A DNA stretch of 18,269 nt from Bacteroidales bacterium (GTDB taxonomy: Bacteria; Bacteroidota; Bacteroidia; Bacteroidales; VadinHA17): positions 1 through 18,269 of the forward strand of contig JAAZAP010000066.1 of NCBI GenBank assembly GCA_012514255.1, in the 5' to 3' direction. The translations under genes were made by a program, and so were the position numbers. Positions 8,454-15,994 of this stretch are shown one piece after another (position 1 is the first letter of the stretch; each line of letters starts with the position of its first letter). The notes beneath the pieces were generated by a model, which was given only the letters and a program-made list of their open reading frames with translations, made no database searches and had not been told where the DNA came from.

Positions 8454-8461
8454 CAAAGTTA
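8454..8461 (-). promoter_or_regulatory. -7 promoter element of pyrBI
   Basis: On the minus strand TAACTTTG matches TAnnTTTG exactly, 31 bases before the pyrB ATG, giving a leader of about 25 bases. It lies within the small dyad TAAC-AAA-GTTA (8451-8461), which might bind a repressor or may be chance. The -33 position has only a weak match, with the nearest TTG 15 bases upstream. Confidence 0.55.
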
Positions 8462-8506
8462 TTATATCTGAGTCTGCAACGGTTAATATGTTAAAAACTA
8501 TTTAAT

Positions 8507-8535
8507 AAAAAAGGCCCGCTAAAGTGTCGCGAGCC
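8507..8535 (-). terminator. Intrinsic terminator at the end of the NamZ-TSUP-IMPACT operon
   Basis: Read on the minus strand, GGCTCGC (8529-8535) pairs with GCGGGCC (8513-8519) over seven base pairs with one G-U. A run of six T follows (8507-8512). The stem lies partly inside the last codons, and its 3' arm includes the first base pair of the stop codon at 8519-8521, so the operon ends with almost no 3' untranslated region. Confidence 0.75.
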
Positions 8536-9154
8536 ATTTCATCTGAAGTCCTGTTATCCTTTCCAGCCTTCCTGTTACCTGTTCCGAAGCCGAGTGTCGG
8601 AAGGTAATCTCCATGCCAACATTATTACCTGTGAAACGGTGGTCTGTCTGATCGCATGATTCCTCCTTCAATACTTTCATCACGTCATTCATCGCGGCAT
8701 AAGGAAACGTGATATGCCATTTCTCAACTATATGTCGCTCCACAATGTCAGCATTGTCCAGTGCATCGGCCGCTGCTGTGCGGTAAGCATTTATCAGTCC
8801 GCTCACTCCCAGAAGGGTGCCACCGAAATACCTTATGACCACAACCATAATATTAGTGAGCTCCCGTGAGTTGATCTGCCCCAGAATGGGTTTGCCTGCT
8901 GTGCCTGAGGGCTCACCGTCGTCATTGACCCGCCACGCCTGCCTGTCAGGCGAGAGAACCCATGCAAAGCAGTGGTGCCTGGCATCATGGTACTCCTTCT
9001 TCAGCTCCCCCAGCCTGGTTTTTATCTCCTCCCGGGTGGTTACCGGGATGGCGATGCCAATAAACCTGCTGCCCCTGTCTTTGAATAGCCCTTTGGACTC
9101 GCTCTCAATAGTTTTATATGTATCTGAAAACAGCATCATGATTGGCGAAGGCAT
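8519..9154 (-). CDS. IMPACT / YigZ family protein
   Basis: The 211-residue protein has the UPF0029 (IMPACT N-terminal) domain: SRFIGIAIPV near the start, YHDARHHCFAWVL, NDDGEPSGTAGKPIL, and VVVIRYFGGTLLGVSGLINAYRTAA. A smaller C-terminal domain of about 70 residues follows, as in bacterial YigZ (about 205 residues). Eukaryotic IMPACT regulates the Gcn2 kinase. The bacterial role is poorly known, with RNA or protein contacts suggested. The ATG at 9154 is the first in frame, but ATGs at 9139 and 9136 (MMLFSDTYKTIES) would begin closer to the conserved part. The gene is the last of three on this strand, 9 bases after the permease gene. Confidence 0.9.
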   Translation of the reverse strand: MPSPIMMLFSDTYKTIESESKGLFKDRGSRFIGIAIPVTTREEIKTRLGELKKEYHDARHHCFAWVLSPDRQAWRVNDDGEPSGTAGKPILGQINSRELTNIMVVVIRYFGGTLLGVSGLINAYRTAAADALDNADIVERHIVEKWHITFPYAAMNDVMKVLKEESCDQTDHRFTGNNVGMEITFRHSASEQVTGRLERITGLQMKWLATL

Positions 9155-9163
9155 ATTGATGTT

Positions 9164-9910
9164 TCACATTACCAGTGCCTTCGCACCTTTAAAAAGAGTA
9201 ATTATTCCCATCATTATCAGTACTATATAAACCACATTGGTGAAAGTTTTCTGACTTATCCTGGCTACCAGCCTGTCACCTGTGTAAAGGCCTGCCAGCA
9301 GTGCGGGCACTGAGCAGAGTGCCAGGAAAAATATCTCTGTTCTGACCAGTCCGGAGATGAGATAAAAGAGCAGGGCATAGCTGACAGCAAAGAAAATGAA
9401 TATTGAGATCAGGGCGTTGAATTTTTCCTTTGGGGTCTGCATTGAGGCCAGAATTATTGCCACGGGTGGTCCGGTTATGCCTGTTGCACCTGCTAGCACT
9501 CCTCCAAAAATGCCACTCAGTGTCATGGCAGAAGTGTCGGTTTTGATGCCAAAGTTCATTCCCCTGGCCAGCGCCATTACGATGAAAATGATCAGAACGC
9601 CCCAGGTGAGCTGTATAAATGCCGGATTGATGTATTTGAGTATTAGGGTCCCGGCAGCCACACCTGCTCCGGTCCACAGCGCCATCCTTCCCAGGGGCTG
9701 CCCCCTGACGATCTCGCGTGAACGGCGGAAATAGAGTATGGAGAAAATTGCATTGATCATTGCGATAAAGACGGCAGTGTCTGATACAGGTATAAAGAAC
9801 TGGATCAGGGGTACTGCAACCAGCGCCAGTCCGAATCCGGTGAATCCCCTTACTACAGATGCAATGAAAATGATCAGTGACAGGGAAATAATATTCAGGG
9901 CTGTAAGCAT
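9164..9910 (-). CDS. TSUP (TauE/SafE) family membrane permease
   Basis: The 248-residue protein is very hydrophobic, with about seven or eight predicted membrane helices. It carries the family signature near the N-terminus (VVRGFTGFGLALVAVPLI) and its repeat in the second half (GIFGGVLAGATGITGPPVAIIL). TSUP proteins move small anions such as sulfite, sulfoacetate or other organosulfonates across the inner membrane, but substrate cannot be read from sequence. The gene starts one base after the NamZ-like gene ends and is followed 9 bases later by the IMPACT gene, so all three share a transcript. No sulfur-metabolism genes are nearby, which leaves the substrate open. Confidence 0.88.
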   Translation of the reverse strand: MLTALNIISLSLIIFIASVVRGFTGFGLALVAVPLIQFFIPVSDTAVFIAMINAIFSILYFRRSREIVRGQPLGRMALWTGAGVAAGTLILKYINPAFIQLTWGVLIIFIVMALARGMNFGIKTDTSAMTLSGIFGGVLAGATGITGPPVAIILASMQTPKEKFNALISIFIFFAVSYALLFYLISGLVRTEIFFLALCSVPALLAGLYTGDRLVARISQKTFTNVVYIVLIMMGIITLFKGAKALVM

Positions 9911-9911
9911 T

Positions 9912-11090
9912 TTATTCCTCGTACAGCGCTATCTGGCTGAAATCAGATTTGAATGATTCTGTTGACACCTCCCACCTGGAAATCTCATCATTGAGACTTA
10001 GACCATTTGTCAGCACCTCCCGCATGCTGCTGTCGCCTGAAAGTATGTCAAAAGGCATAAGCCTGTATTCATATTCATACGCTGGTGGGTTGAATATAAG
10101 GGAATTGTCAGGTGACGTAAGGATAATGGATTCAAAAAGGTGGAGAGCTGTGGCCACGGGCCGGAACAGAGAGGGTTCGGTAACGTGGATCTGTATCCCC
10201 CTGCAGTACTCCCCCGCATATTTGTTGAATGTGGGAATGAAGTCGTGCATCCTGAACTCACATCCCGGCAGTCTGCGGTTTCTTATCTCGCGGAGGAGAC
10301 TCCTTCCGTCTATCCATGGGGCCCCGATAAGTTCAAAGGGTATGACCGTACCCCTTCCTTCTGATATGTTCAGTGCCTCTGCCAGTACTGTTCCCGGATA
10401 GACCGCAGCCGTCTGCCAGGTGGGCATGTTGGGAGAGGGCAGAACCCAGGGCAGTCCTGTCTCATTATAAAGGGAGTTGCGTTTCCATCCTTCTGCCCTG
10501 ATAATATGAAGCTCGCATCCTGGCAGATGCTTCTCCCTGATCCACAATGCCATTTCGCCCATGGTCATCCTGTGACAGAGGGGAATGGATGCTCCTCCAA
10601 CGAAGGTAAAATACTCCTCCTGCAGTACGGGCCCGTCAACCTGTATTCTGCCGATAGGGTTTGGCCTGTCAAGAATATATACCGGTATCCCTGCCTCGGC
10701 GCATGCTTCCATGCATTGCTTGACTGTCCAGATATAGGTGTATAATCTTGCACCCACATCCTGCAGGTCTGCAACAAACGCCTCCAGCCCGTCAAGCATT
10801 ACAGGCGTCGGTTTACGGTGCTGGCCATATAGGCTGTATACAGGTATGCCCAGCCAGGGATCTGTGGATCCTTCCCACTCAATCATATTATCCTGCGTCT
10901 GTCCGTGAAGGCCATGCTGAGGCCCGAAGAGGGCTGCCAGGGTACATTCTTCACTTTCGTCAAAGATCTCGGTAACATGCCGGTAGTCTGAAGAAATGCT
11001 TGAGGAATGGCACAGCAGGCCAATACTCCTTCCCCTCAATTCCGGCGGCAGCCTGCGTGATACAATGTCTAATCCGGATAACACTTTCAT
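9912..11090 (-). CDS. NamZ/DUF1343-like protein (exo-beta-N-acetylmuramidase family)
   Basis: The 392-residue protein belongs to DUF1343, whose founding member NamZ removes terminal MurNAc from peptidoglycan fragments. Motifs in order are SGLDIV at residues 5-10, RSIGLLCHSSS at 21-31, LFGPQHGLHG at 54-63, GIPVYSLYGQ around 81-90, ADLQDVGARLYTYIWT at 107-122, LDRPNPIG at 140-147 and, later, SEGRGTVIPFELIGAPWI. Two points are odd. There is no signal peptide, so it should stay in the cytoplasm. The family motif usually written EHG reads QHG at residues 58-60. The start is firm because the SGLD motif follows directly. It begins a three-gene operon with a TSUP permease and an IMPACT protein. Family membership is certain, but muramidase activity is not. 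Confidence 0.88.
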   Translation of the reverse strand: MKVLSGLDIVSRRLPPELRGRSIGLLCHSSSISSDYRHVTEIFDESEECTLAALFGPQHGLHGQTQDNMIEWEGSTDPWLGIPVYSLYGQHRKPTPVMLDGLEAFVADLQDVGARLYTYIWTVKQCMEACAEAGIPVYILDRPNPIGRIQVDGPVLQEEYFTFVGGASIPLCHRMTMGEMALWIREKHLPGCELHIIRAEGWKRNSLYNETGLPWVLPSPNMPTWQTAAVYPGTVLAEALNISEGRGTVIPFELIGAPWIDGRSLLREIRNRRLPGCEFRMHDFIPTFNKYAGEYCRGIQIHVTEPSLFRPVATALHLFESIILTSPDNSLIFNPPAYEYEYRLMPFDILSGDSSMREVLTNGLSLNDEISRWEVSTESFKSDFSQIALYEE

Positions 11091-11211
11091 ATAAACGCAA
11101 AATTAGTTAAAAGAGTGGCAGCGGCAAGGGATCGGTCTGCTCCGGTCGGAAATTATCAATATATTTACAACCTCCGGTACCGTCCGGTTGCTGAATCTTA
11201 AAAAACATTGT
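11091..11211. other. Divergent intergenic region between the NamZ-like and phosphatase operons
   Basis: This 121-base gap holds the clear minus-strand promoter at 11098-11127. For the plus strand only a weak -7 candidate is visible, TATATTTA (11160-11167), one base off TAnnTTTG and without a TTG at the right distance. That suggests the phosphatase operon uses an activator or another sigma factor. No phosphate-box-like direct repeats of the proteobacterial type are seen. Confidence 0.4.
11098..11127 (-). promoter_or_regulatory. Near-consensus promoter giving a leaderless or nearly leaderless NamZ-like mRNA
   Basis: On the minus strand TAATTTTG (11098-11105) fits TAnnTTTG, and TTG (11125-11127) lies 19 bases upstream, the ideal Bacteroidota arrangement. 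The -7 box ends only 7 bases before the ATG at 11088-11090, so the transcript should begin at or within a few bases of the start codon. Confidence 0.65.
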
Positions 11212-12510
11212 ATGAAGAAAAAGCTGATCTTACTGATAGTTGTGGTGACAGCGCTCTCCGGGCACGTTACGGCGCTGGAGAAGCCGTCTAATTATCCACC
11301 ATCCGCCAGGCCTGACAGGGTCATACTAAACATAACCGAAGATCCGGCTACCACGATGGCTGTGACCTGGAGAACGGATACCACTGTTTCAGAGACTGTG
11401 GCATGGCTTTGCCGTAACATTCCCGGCGTATTGAATGCTGACTCTGCCCTGGCCGTGACAGGCAGATCTGAAGACATCACTGCTGATGGCATAACGGCCC
11501 GCTTCCATTCGGTAATATTTACCGGGCTGGTCCCCGGAACCGGCTATGCCTACAGCGTCGGCTCCGGTGCAGATGCCAGCGAGTGGTTCACCTTCAGGAC
11601 CACAGAAACAGGTGCTGCTCCCTTCTCATTTCTCTGGTTCGGTGATTCACAGGTAGGACCAGTTTCTTCCTATGCGAGGGTGATCAGGCAGGCTTACCGC
11701 TCAGTGCCTGAAGCAGCTTTCATGATATTTACGGGTGACCTTGTTGACGGCGGGTACGCCAACATAACTCTTGATGACGAGTGGGGTGACTGGCACCTGG
11801 CGGCAGGATTCATTGCATCGGAAGTTCCGGTGGTCGCAACGCCTGGCAACCATGAATTCTATGACCCGAAGGACAGACAGAAACGCAACCTTAACATGTT
11901 CTGGAGACCAGGTTTCACTCTCCCGGAGAACGGACCTGCAGGCCTTGAGGAGACAGCCTACAGTTTCGATTACCTGGGTGTGCGATTCATTATTGTCAGC
12001 AGTGACGAAATGCTCAGGGATGAAGCCATTGCCCGCAGTCAGACTGAATGGGTTGAAAGCCTCCTGAAAGATAATCCCTGCAAATGGACTGTAATGGCAT
12101 TTCATCACCCGTTCTTTTCAACAGCTGCCAGGAGGGACAACAAGGTCGTCAGGGAAAACCTGAAGCCGCTGGTTGACAGGTACAGGGTTGACCTGGTATT
12201 GAACGGTCATGATCATACCTATGCCAGGGGAATGATTAAGCCTGATGGAATTGAACCCGGGGACAAGACAGCCGGGACCGTTTATGTGGTCTCAGTCAGC
12301 GGATCAAAGCAGTACAGGCAGGATGCTGAACCCTGGTGGCAGGTAGGGTATACCAATACACAGCTTTGGCAGGCAATTGCCATTGACGGTAATAGGCTGA
12401 TATATAAGGCTTTTGATGCTTCAGGCAACCTGGTTGACCAGTTCATGCTCACGAAGAAGAAGAATGGCCTTGTCCGGATCGGATTACCGCAGGCTGCAAA
12501 AACAAAATAA
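11212..12510 (+). CDS. Secreted purple-acid-phosphatase-like metallophosphoesterase
   Basis: From the ATG at 11212 the product has 432 residues: a signal peptide (about 1-21), a fibronectin-III-like N-terminal domain typical of purple acid phosphatases (about 33-132, ending in SEWFTFRTTE), and a calcineurin-like phosphoesterase domain. Metal ligands are visible in GDSQ (D145, Q147), GDLVDGG (D176), PGNHE (N213), FHHPFF and NGHDH. Motif two reads GDxxD rather than the GDxxY that gives true purple acid phosphatases their colour, so the metal centre may differ. It probably hydrolyses phosphomonoesters outside the cytoplasm. A TTG start at 11188 would put extra residues ahead of the signal peptide and is rejected. 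It is the first gene of the phosphatase operon, 4 bases before the next. Confidence 0.88.
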   Translation: MKKKLILLIVVVTALSGHVTALEKPSNYPPSARPDRVILNITEDPATTMAVTWRTDTTVSETVAWLCRNIPGVLNADSALAVTGRSEDITADGITARFHSVIFTGLVPGTGYAYSVGSGADASEWFTFRTTETGAAPFSFLWFGDSQVGPVSSYARVIRQAYRSVPEAAFMIFTGDLVDGGYANITLDDEWGDWHLAAGFIASEVPVVATPGNHEFYDPKDRQKRNLNMFWRPGFTLPENGPAGLEETAYSFDYLGVRFIIVSSDEMLRDEAIARSQTEWVESLLKDNPCKWTVMAFHHPFFSTAARRDNKVVRENLKPLVDRYRVDLVLNGHDHTYARGMIKPDGIEPGDKTAGTVYVVSVSGSKQYRQDAEPWWQVGYTNTQLWQAIAIDGNRLIYKAFDASGNLVDQFMLTKKKNGLVRIGLPQAAKTK

Positions 12511-12514
12511 GACC

Positions 12515-14251
12515 ATGCTTATGAGAAATTTCGGGAAGCTGATATTTATTCTCCTTGCTGCAGCAATTGCGCTTGCATGCACAAGGACCAGTGACAGGCT
12601 TGAGATATATGTCACTACTGATCTGCATGGCATGCTGCTGCCGTTCGATAATACGGAAGGTGAATCCACTGACCGTTCTCTCGCCAATCTCGCCAGCCTG
12701 GTGAAAGCAGGAGGCAATTCAAACATGATCCTGCTTGACAATGGCGACATCCTCCAGGGCGATCCGCTGGCCTATTATTACAATTTTGTTGATACCACGA
12801 AAACCCATGTTATCGCAGATATTCTCAATCATCTGGGTTATGATGCTGCCTCCGTGGGAAATCATGATATTGAGGCCGGTCATGATGTCTATGACCGTGT
12901 AAGGAGAGAGTACAACTTTCCCATGCTTGCCGCCAATGCGGTTAATATAAGTACGGGTGATCCCTACTTTGAACCATACACTGTCATACGTAAAAAGGGA
13001 TTAAAGGTTGTTGTTTTCGGACTTATTACTCCATCTGTACCGCGATGGCTTCCTGAATCGCTCTATCACGGTATCAGGTTTGAGAACATGATCTCTACTG
13101 CCAGGAGATGGATGCCGGAGATGCTTGCGGAGGAGCCTGATCTGGTGATAGGTCTGTTCCATTCCGGCATGGGTGACGAGAGGGACAGGGGAGATGATGA
13201 GAACAGCACCCTGGCTGTAGCCATGAATGTGCCGGGCTTTGATATCATCTTCTGCGGTCATGACCACCGGCAGGATATTAAAGAGGTTTTCAACGATGCC
13301 GGAAAGAAGGTTCTGGTTCTTGATGGCGGCAGCCGCGCCGAAGCGCTGATGAATGTGACTGTTGATATTAAAAGAGAAGCTGACGGAAGCATGACTCCGG
13401 AGTTGAGCGGCAGGATAATCCCAATGAACACTATCCCTGAGTCAGCTGCCTTCTTGAAGAGATACAGGGATGCATCAGGCAGGGTCAGGGAATATACCTC
13501 GGAAGTTATAGGACGTTCATCAGCTTATGCCACTACACGCGACGCCTTTTTTGGGCCTTCAGCCTTCGTAGACCTGATTCATCTCATGCAGCTTGAGCTT
13601 ACAGGGGCCAGGATATCCCTGGCCGCGCCACTCTCCTTTGATCAATCCATTGATAAGGGAGAGTTGAGAATAAGAGATATGTACCGGCTTTACAGGTTTG
13701 AGAACTTCCTTTACACGGTGAACATGACCGGAGGTGAGATTGACAGGCACCTGGAGCATGCTGCCGGACAGTGGTTCGAGACCATGGAGAAAAGCAGTGA
13801 TTACATGCTCAGGTACAGGTATGCTGATAATGGCAGACCGGTGATGATCAATGGCACGGCCCGCCTGCGCAACCCATCATACAACTTTGAGTCTGCCATG
13901 GGGATCCGGTATACTGTTGATGTAAGCAAGCCTCAGGGAGCCAGAGTGAACATCACCTCGCTCAGTGATGGCACTCCCTTCAGCTATAGTGAAACATATA
14001 CTGTGGCTGTGAATTCATATCGTGCCAATGGGGGTGGCGGGCATTTCCCCGCAGCAGGCATAACCGGTAAGGAGCTGGAGAGAAGGATTGTCTCAGCCAC
14101 GGAGCGTGATCTCCGTCACTACATGACCGAATGGATAAGGAAACAGGGCACTATCAGCCCGGAACCAATGAGTGAGTGGAGTATCATTCCTGAAGAATGG
14201 GCAGCCAAAGCAGAGAAACGGGAGAGAAAGCTTCTTTTTGGCAATAACTGA
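12515..14251 (+). CDS. 5'-nucleotidase / CpdB-type cyclic nucleotide phosphodiesterase lipoprotein
   Basis: The 578-residue product has a lipoprotein signal peptide (IALAC, with lipidated Cys22), then the N-terminal metallophosphatase domain of the UshA/CpdB family: TTDLHG (D36, H38), LLDNGDILQGDPL (D78), VGNHDIE (N116, H117), GLFHSGMGD and FCGHDH. The C-terminal substrate-binding domain follows, with NSYRANGGGGHF near the end. The NGDILQGDP form of motif two resembles CpdB (2',3'-cyclic phosphodiesterase/3'-nucleotidase) more than UshA, but substrate is not certain. It should sit in the outer membrane or periplasm and release phosphate and nucleosides. The reading frame extends upstream to 12413 inside the previous gene, but the lipoprotein signal fixes the start at 12515 (or the second ATG at 12521). 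The gap to the next gene is 13 bases. Confidence 0.9.
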   Translation: MLMRNFGKLIFILLAAAIALACTRTSDRLEIYVTTDLHGMLLPFDNTEGESTDRSLANLASLVKAGGNSNMILLDNGDILQGDPLAYYYNFVDTTKTHVIADILNHLGYDAASVGNHDIEAGHDVYDRVRREYNFPMLAANAVNISTGDPYFEPYTVIRKKGLKVVVFGLITPSVPRWLPESLYHGIRFENMISTARRWMPEMLAEEPDLVIGLFHSGMGDERDRGDDENSTLAVAMNVPGFDIIFCGHDHRQDIKEVFNDAGKKVLVLDGGSRAEALMNVTVDIKREADGSMTPELSGRIIPMNTIPESAAFLKRYRDASGRVREYTSEVIGRSSAYATTRDAFFGPSAFVDLIHLMQLELTGARISLAAPLSFDQSIDKGELRIRDMYRLYRFENFLYTVNMTGGEIDRHLEHAAGQWFETMEKSSDYMLRYRYADNGRPVMINGTARLRNPSYNFESAMGIRYTVDVSKPQGARVNITSLSDGTPFSYSETYTVAVNSYRANGGGGHFPAAGITGKELERRIVSATERDLRHYMTEWIRKQGTISPEPMSEWSIIPEEWAAKAEKRERKLLFGNN

Positions 14252-14264
14252 TCCCCGAATTATT

Positions 14265-15371
14265 ATGAGAATATTTATAAAGATCGGCACTGCCTGCCTG
14301 CTCGTACTGATGCTGGCATCTGCCGGCAGTGTGAGACAAAAACCTGTGAACCTGATACTGTTCATCGGCGACGGAATGGGAGTCGCTCATGTCTATGCGG
14401 CTATGACCGTATCAGGCAACAATATGACCTTCCCTTCCTTCCCGGTAACCGGATTCAGCAGGACCCATTCCGCAAACAGTTATTCAACTGACTCAGCTGC
14501 AGGTGGTACTGCCATCGCCACAGGGGAGAAAACAAACAACAGGATGATCTCAATGAGACCTGACAGCACAATTCTTCCAACTCTTCTGGAACGCGCAAAG
14601 TCAGCGGGTAAATCAACAGGGATTGTATGCACAAGCTCACTTACGGATGCCACTCCTGCTTCTTTTGTTGCACATGAACCACTGCGTTACAACTACCGCG
14701 AAATTGCCGGATGGTATATAGCCGGAGCAGCAGATGTGTTTATCGGAGGAGGACGAAAGTACTTCGAGGCGGGAATAGATACCACCGGGGGGATCTATAA
14801 TTCAGCTGATGTTGTGTCAGGGCTTACTGAAGAAGGATATGATATTACCTATGACATGGAGTCTTTTGTCAATTCCGGGTCAGAGAGGATAGCCGGATTG
14901 ATGTCTGCCGGAGATATGCCCAGACTGCATGAGGGCAGAGACCCGCAATACCTTGCGAGGACAACAGCCAAGGCAATAGAAGTGCTGTCCGCAAACCGTA
15001 GAGGATTCATACTTGTGGTGGAGGGTTCAGAGATAGATGATGCCGGCCATAGCAATGATACAAGGATGGTAACCAATGAGGTCCTGGATATGGACAGGGC
15101 TGTCGCTGTTGCACGTGAATTCGCAGATCGGAACGGGAAAACCCTTATTGTGGTCACCGCTGATCATGAGACAGGGGGAATGAGCATTACAGACGGCAAC
15201 CTGCAAGAGAAGGAAGTAACAGGAGCCTTCAGCTTCAAGGGACACTCCGGAGTGATGGTTCCGGTCTTTGCTTACGGCCCCGGCGCTATGCAGTTCACAG
15301 GTATACAGGAGAATACGGAACTGTTTCATGATTTTTGCCAACTGCTTTCACTCAACAAAAAGCGAAAATGA
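14265..15371 (+). CDS. phoA: Alkaline phosphatase, PhoA superfamily
   Basis: From the ATG at 14265 the product has 368 residues. A signal peptide (about 1-21, cleaved near ASAGS) is followed by a compact alkaline phosphatase. Active-site parts visible are IGDGMG (metal-binding D36), TDSAAGGTA (D76 and nucleophile S77), SLTDATPASFVAHE, EGSEIDDAGHSND, TADHETGG and the last metal histidine in KGHSG. It is much shorter than E. coli PhoA (471) and close to the short cold-adapted bacterial enzymes of about 375 residues. It removes phosphate from many monoesters outside the cytoplasm. A longer reading frame from 14172 overlaps the previous gene and puts 31 residues before the signal peptide, so it is rejected. 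The stop overlaps queE by ATGA. Confidence 0.93.
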   Translation: MRIFIKIGTACLLVLMLASAGSVRQKPVNLILFIGDGMGVAHVYAAMTVSGNNMTFPSFPVTGFSRTHSANSYSTDSAAGGTAIATGEKTNNRMISMRPDSTILPTLLERAKSAGKSTGIVCTSSLTDATPASFVAHEPLRYNYREIAGWYIAGAADVFIGGGRKYFEAGIDTTGGIYNSADVVSGLTEEGYDITYDMESFVNSGSERIAGLMSAGDMPRLHEGRDPQYLARTTAKAIEVLSANRRGFILVVEGSEIDDAGHSNDTRMVTNEVLDMDRAVAVAREFADRNGKTLIVVTADHETGGMSITDGNLQEKEVTGAFSFKGHSGVMVPVFAYGPGAMQFTGIQENTELFHDFCQLLSLNKKRK

Positions 15372-15994
15372 AAGGAATTCATCCGGAAAGTGACGGTCAT
15401 ATGCTGCCGCTGGTGGAGGAGTTCTACTCTATCCAGGGTGAAGGATATAATACTGGAAAGGCTGCCTGGTTCGTCAGAGTCGGAGGCTGTGATCTCTGTT
15501 GCAGCTGGTGTGATACAAAATACTCCTGGGATGCTTCCCTGCACCCTATGGTAAATATTGAGGATATTCTTTCTGGCGTCCTTGATGCCGGCGCCGACTC
15601 GGTTGTGGTAACCGGCGGGGAACCCCTGATGTGGGATATGGGTCCGCTCTGCAGCATCCTCAGAGCAAAGGGCATTAAAACATATCTTGAGACGTCCGGG
15701 GCGTGGCCTCTGACAGGATCGTGGGACTGGATCACTCTATCTCCCAAGAAGGATCATCCGCCTCTCCCCGGTATCTGGGCATTGGCAGATGAACTTAAGG
15801 TTGTTATACAGTATGGCACTGATTTTGAGGATGCTGAAAGATATAGTCGCATGGCGGGTCCCGGCTGCCATCTTTTCCTGCAGCCTGAATGGAGCCGTTA
15901 CAGGGAGATGATATCGGAGATAACGGAATATGTAAAGAGAAATACCAGATGGAGAGTATCCCTTCAGGCACATAAGTTCATGCATATACCCTGA
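15368..15994 (+). CDS. queE: 7-carboxy-7-deazaguanine synthase
   Basis: The 208-residue radical SAM enzyme converts 6-carboxytetrahydropterin into 7-carboxy-7-deazaguanine on the way to preQ0 and queuosine. The N-terminal EEFYSIQGEGYNTGKAAWFVR is the family signature. The cluster cysteines are in GGCDLCCSWCDT as CxxxCxxC, and GGEPL binds the SAM methionyl group. The C-terminal LQAHKFMHIP is also typical. The ATG at 15368 overlaps the phoA stop (ATGA) and starts just before the conserved region, so it is chosen over a longer frame starting at 15335. The PorE-like gene begins directly after its stop codon. No other queuosine genes are visible, so this step is supplied from an unrelated operon. 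Confidence 0.93.
   Translation: MKGIHPESDGHMLPLVEEFYSIQGEGYNTGKAAWFVRVGGCDLCCSWCDTKYSWDASLHPMVNIEDILSGVLDAGADSVVVTGGEPLMWDMGPLCSILRAKGIKTYLETSGAWPLTGSWDWITLSPKKDHPPLPGIWALADELKVVIQYGTDFEDAERYSRMAGPGCHLFLQPEWSRYREMISEITEYVKRNTRWRVSLQAHKFMHIP

Noticed and set aside
11188..11211. TTG start extending the purple-acid-phosphatase-like protein by 8 residues
   Set aside because: The ATG at 11212 gives a clean signal peptide (MKKKLILLIV), which the extension would bury.
12413..12514. Upstream extension of the nucleotidase overlapping the previous gene
   Set aside because: The extension puts 34 residues before a clear lipoprotein signal sequence.
14172..14264. Upstream extension of the alkaline phosphatase overlapping the nucleotidase gene
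   Set aside because: The signal peptide begins at the ATG at 14265, and the added residues are an out-of-frame reading of the previous gene.
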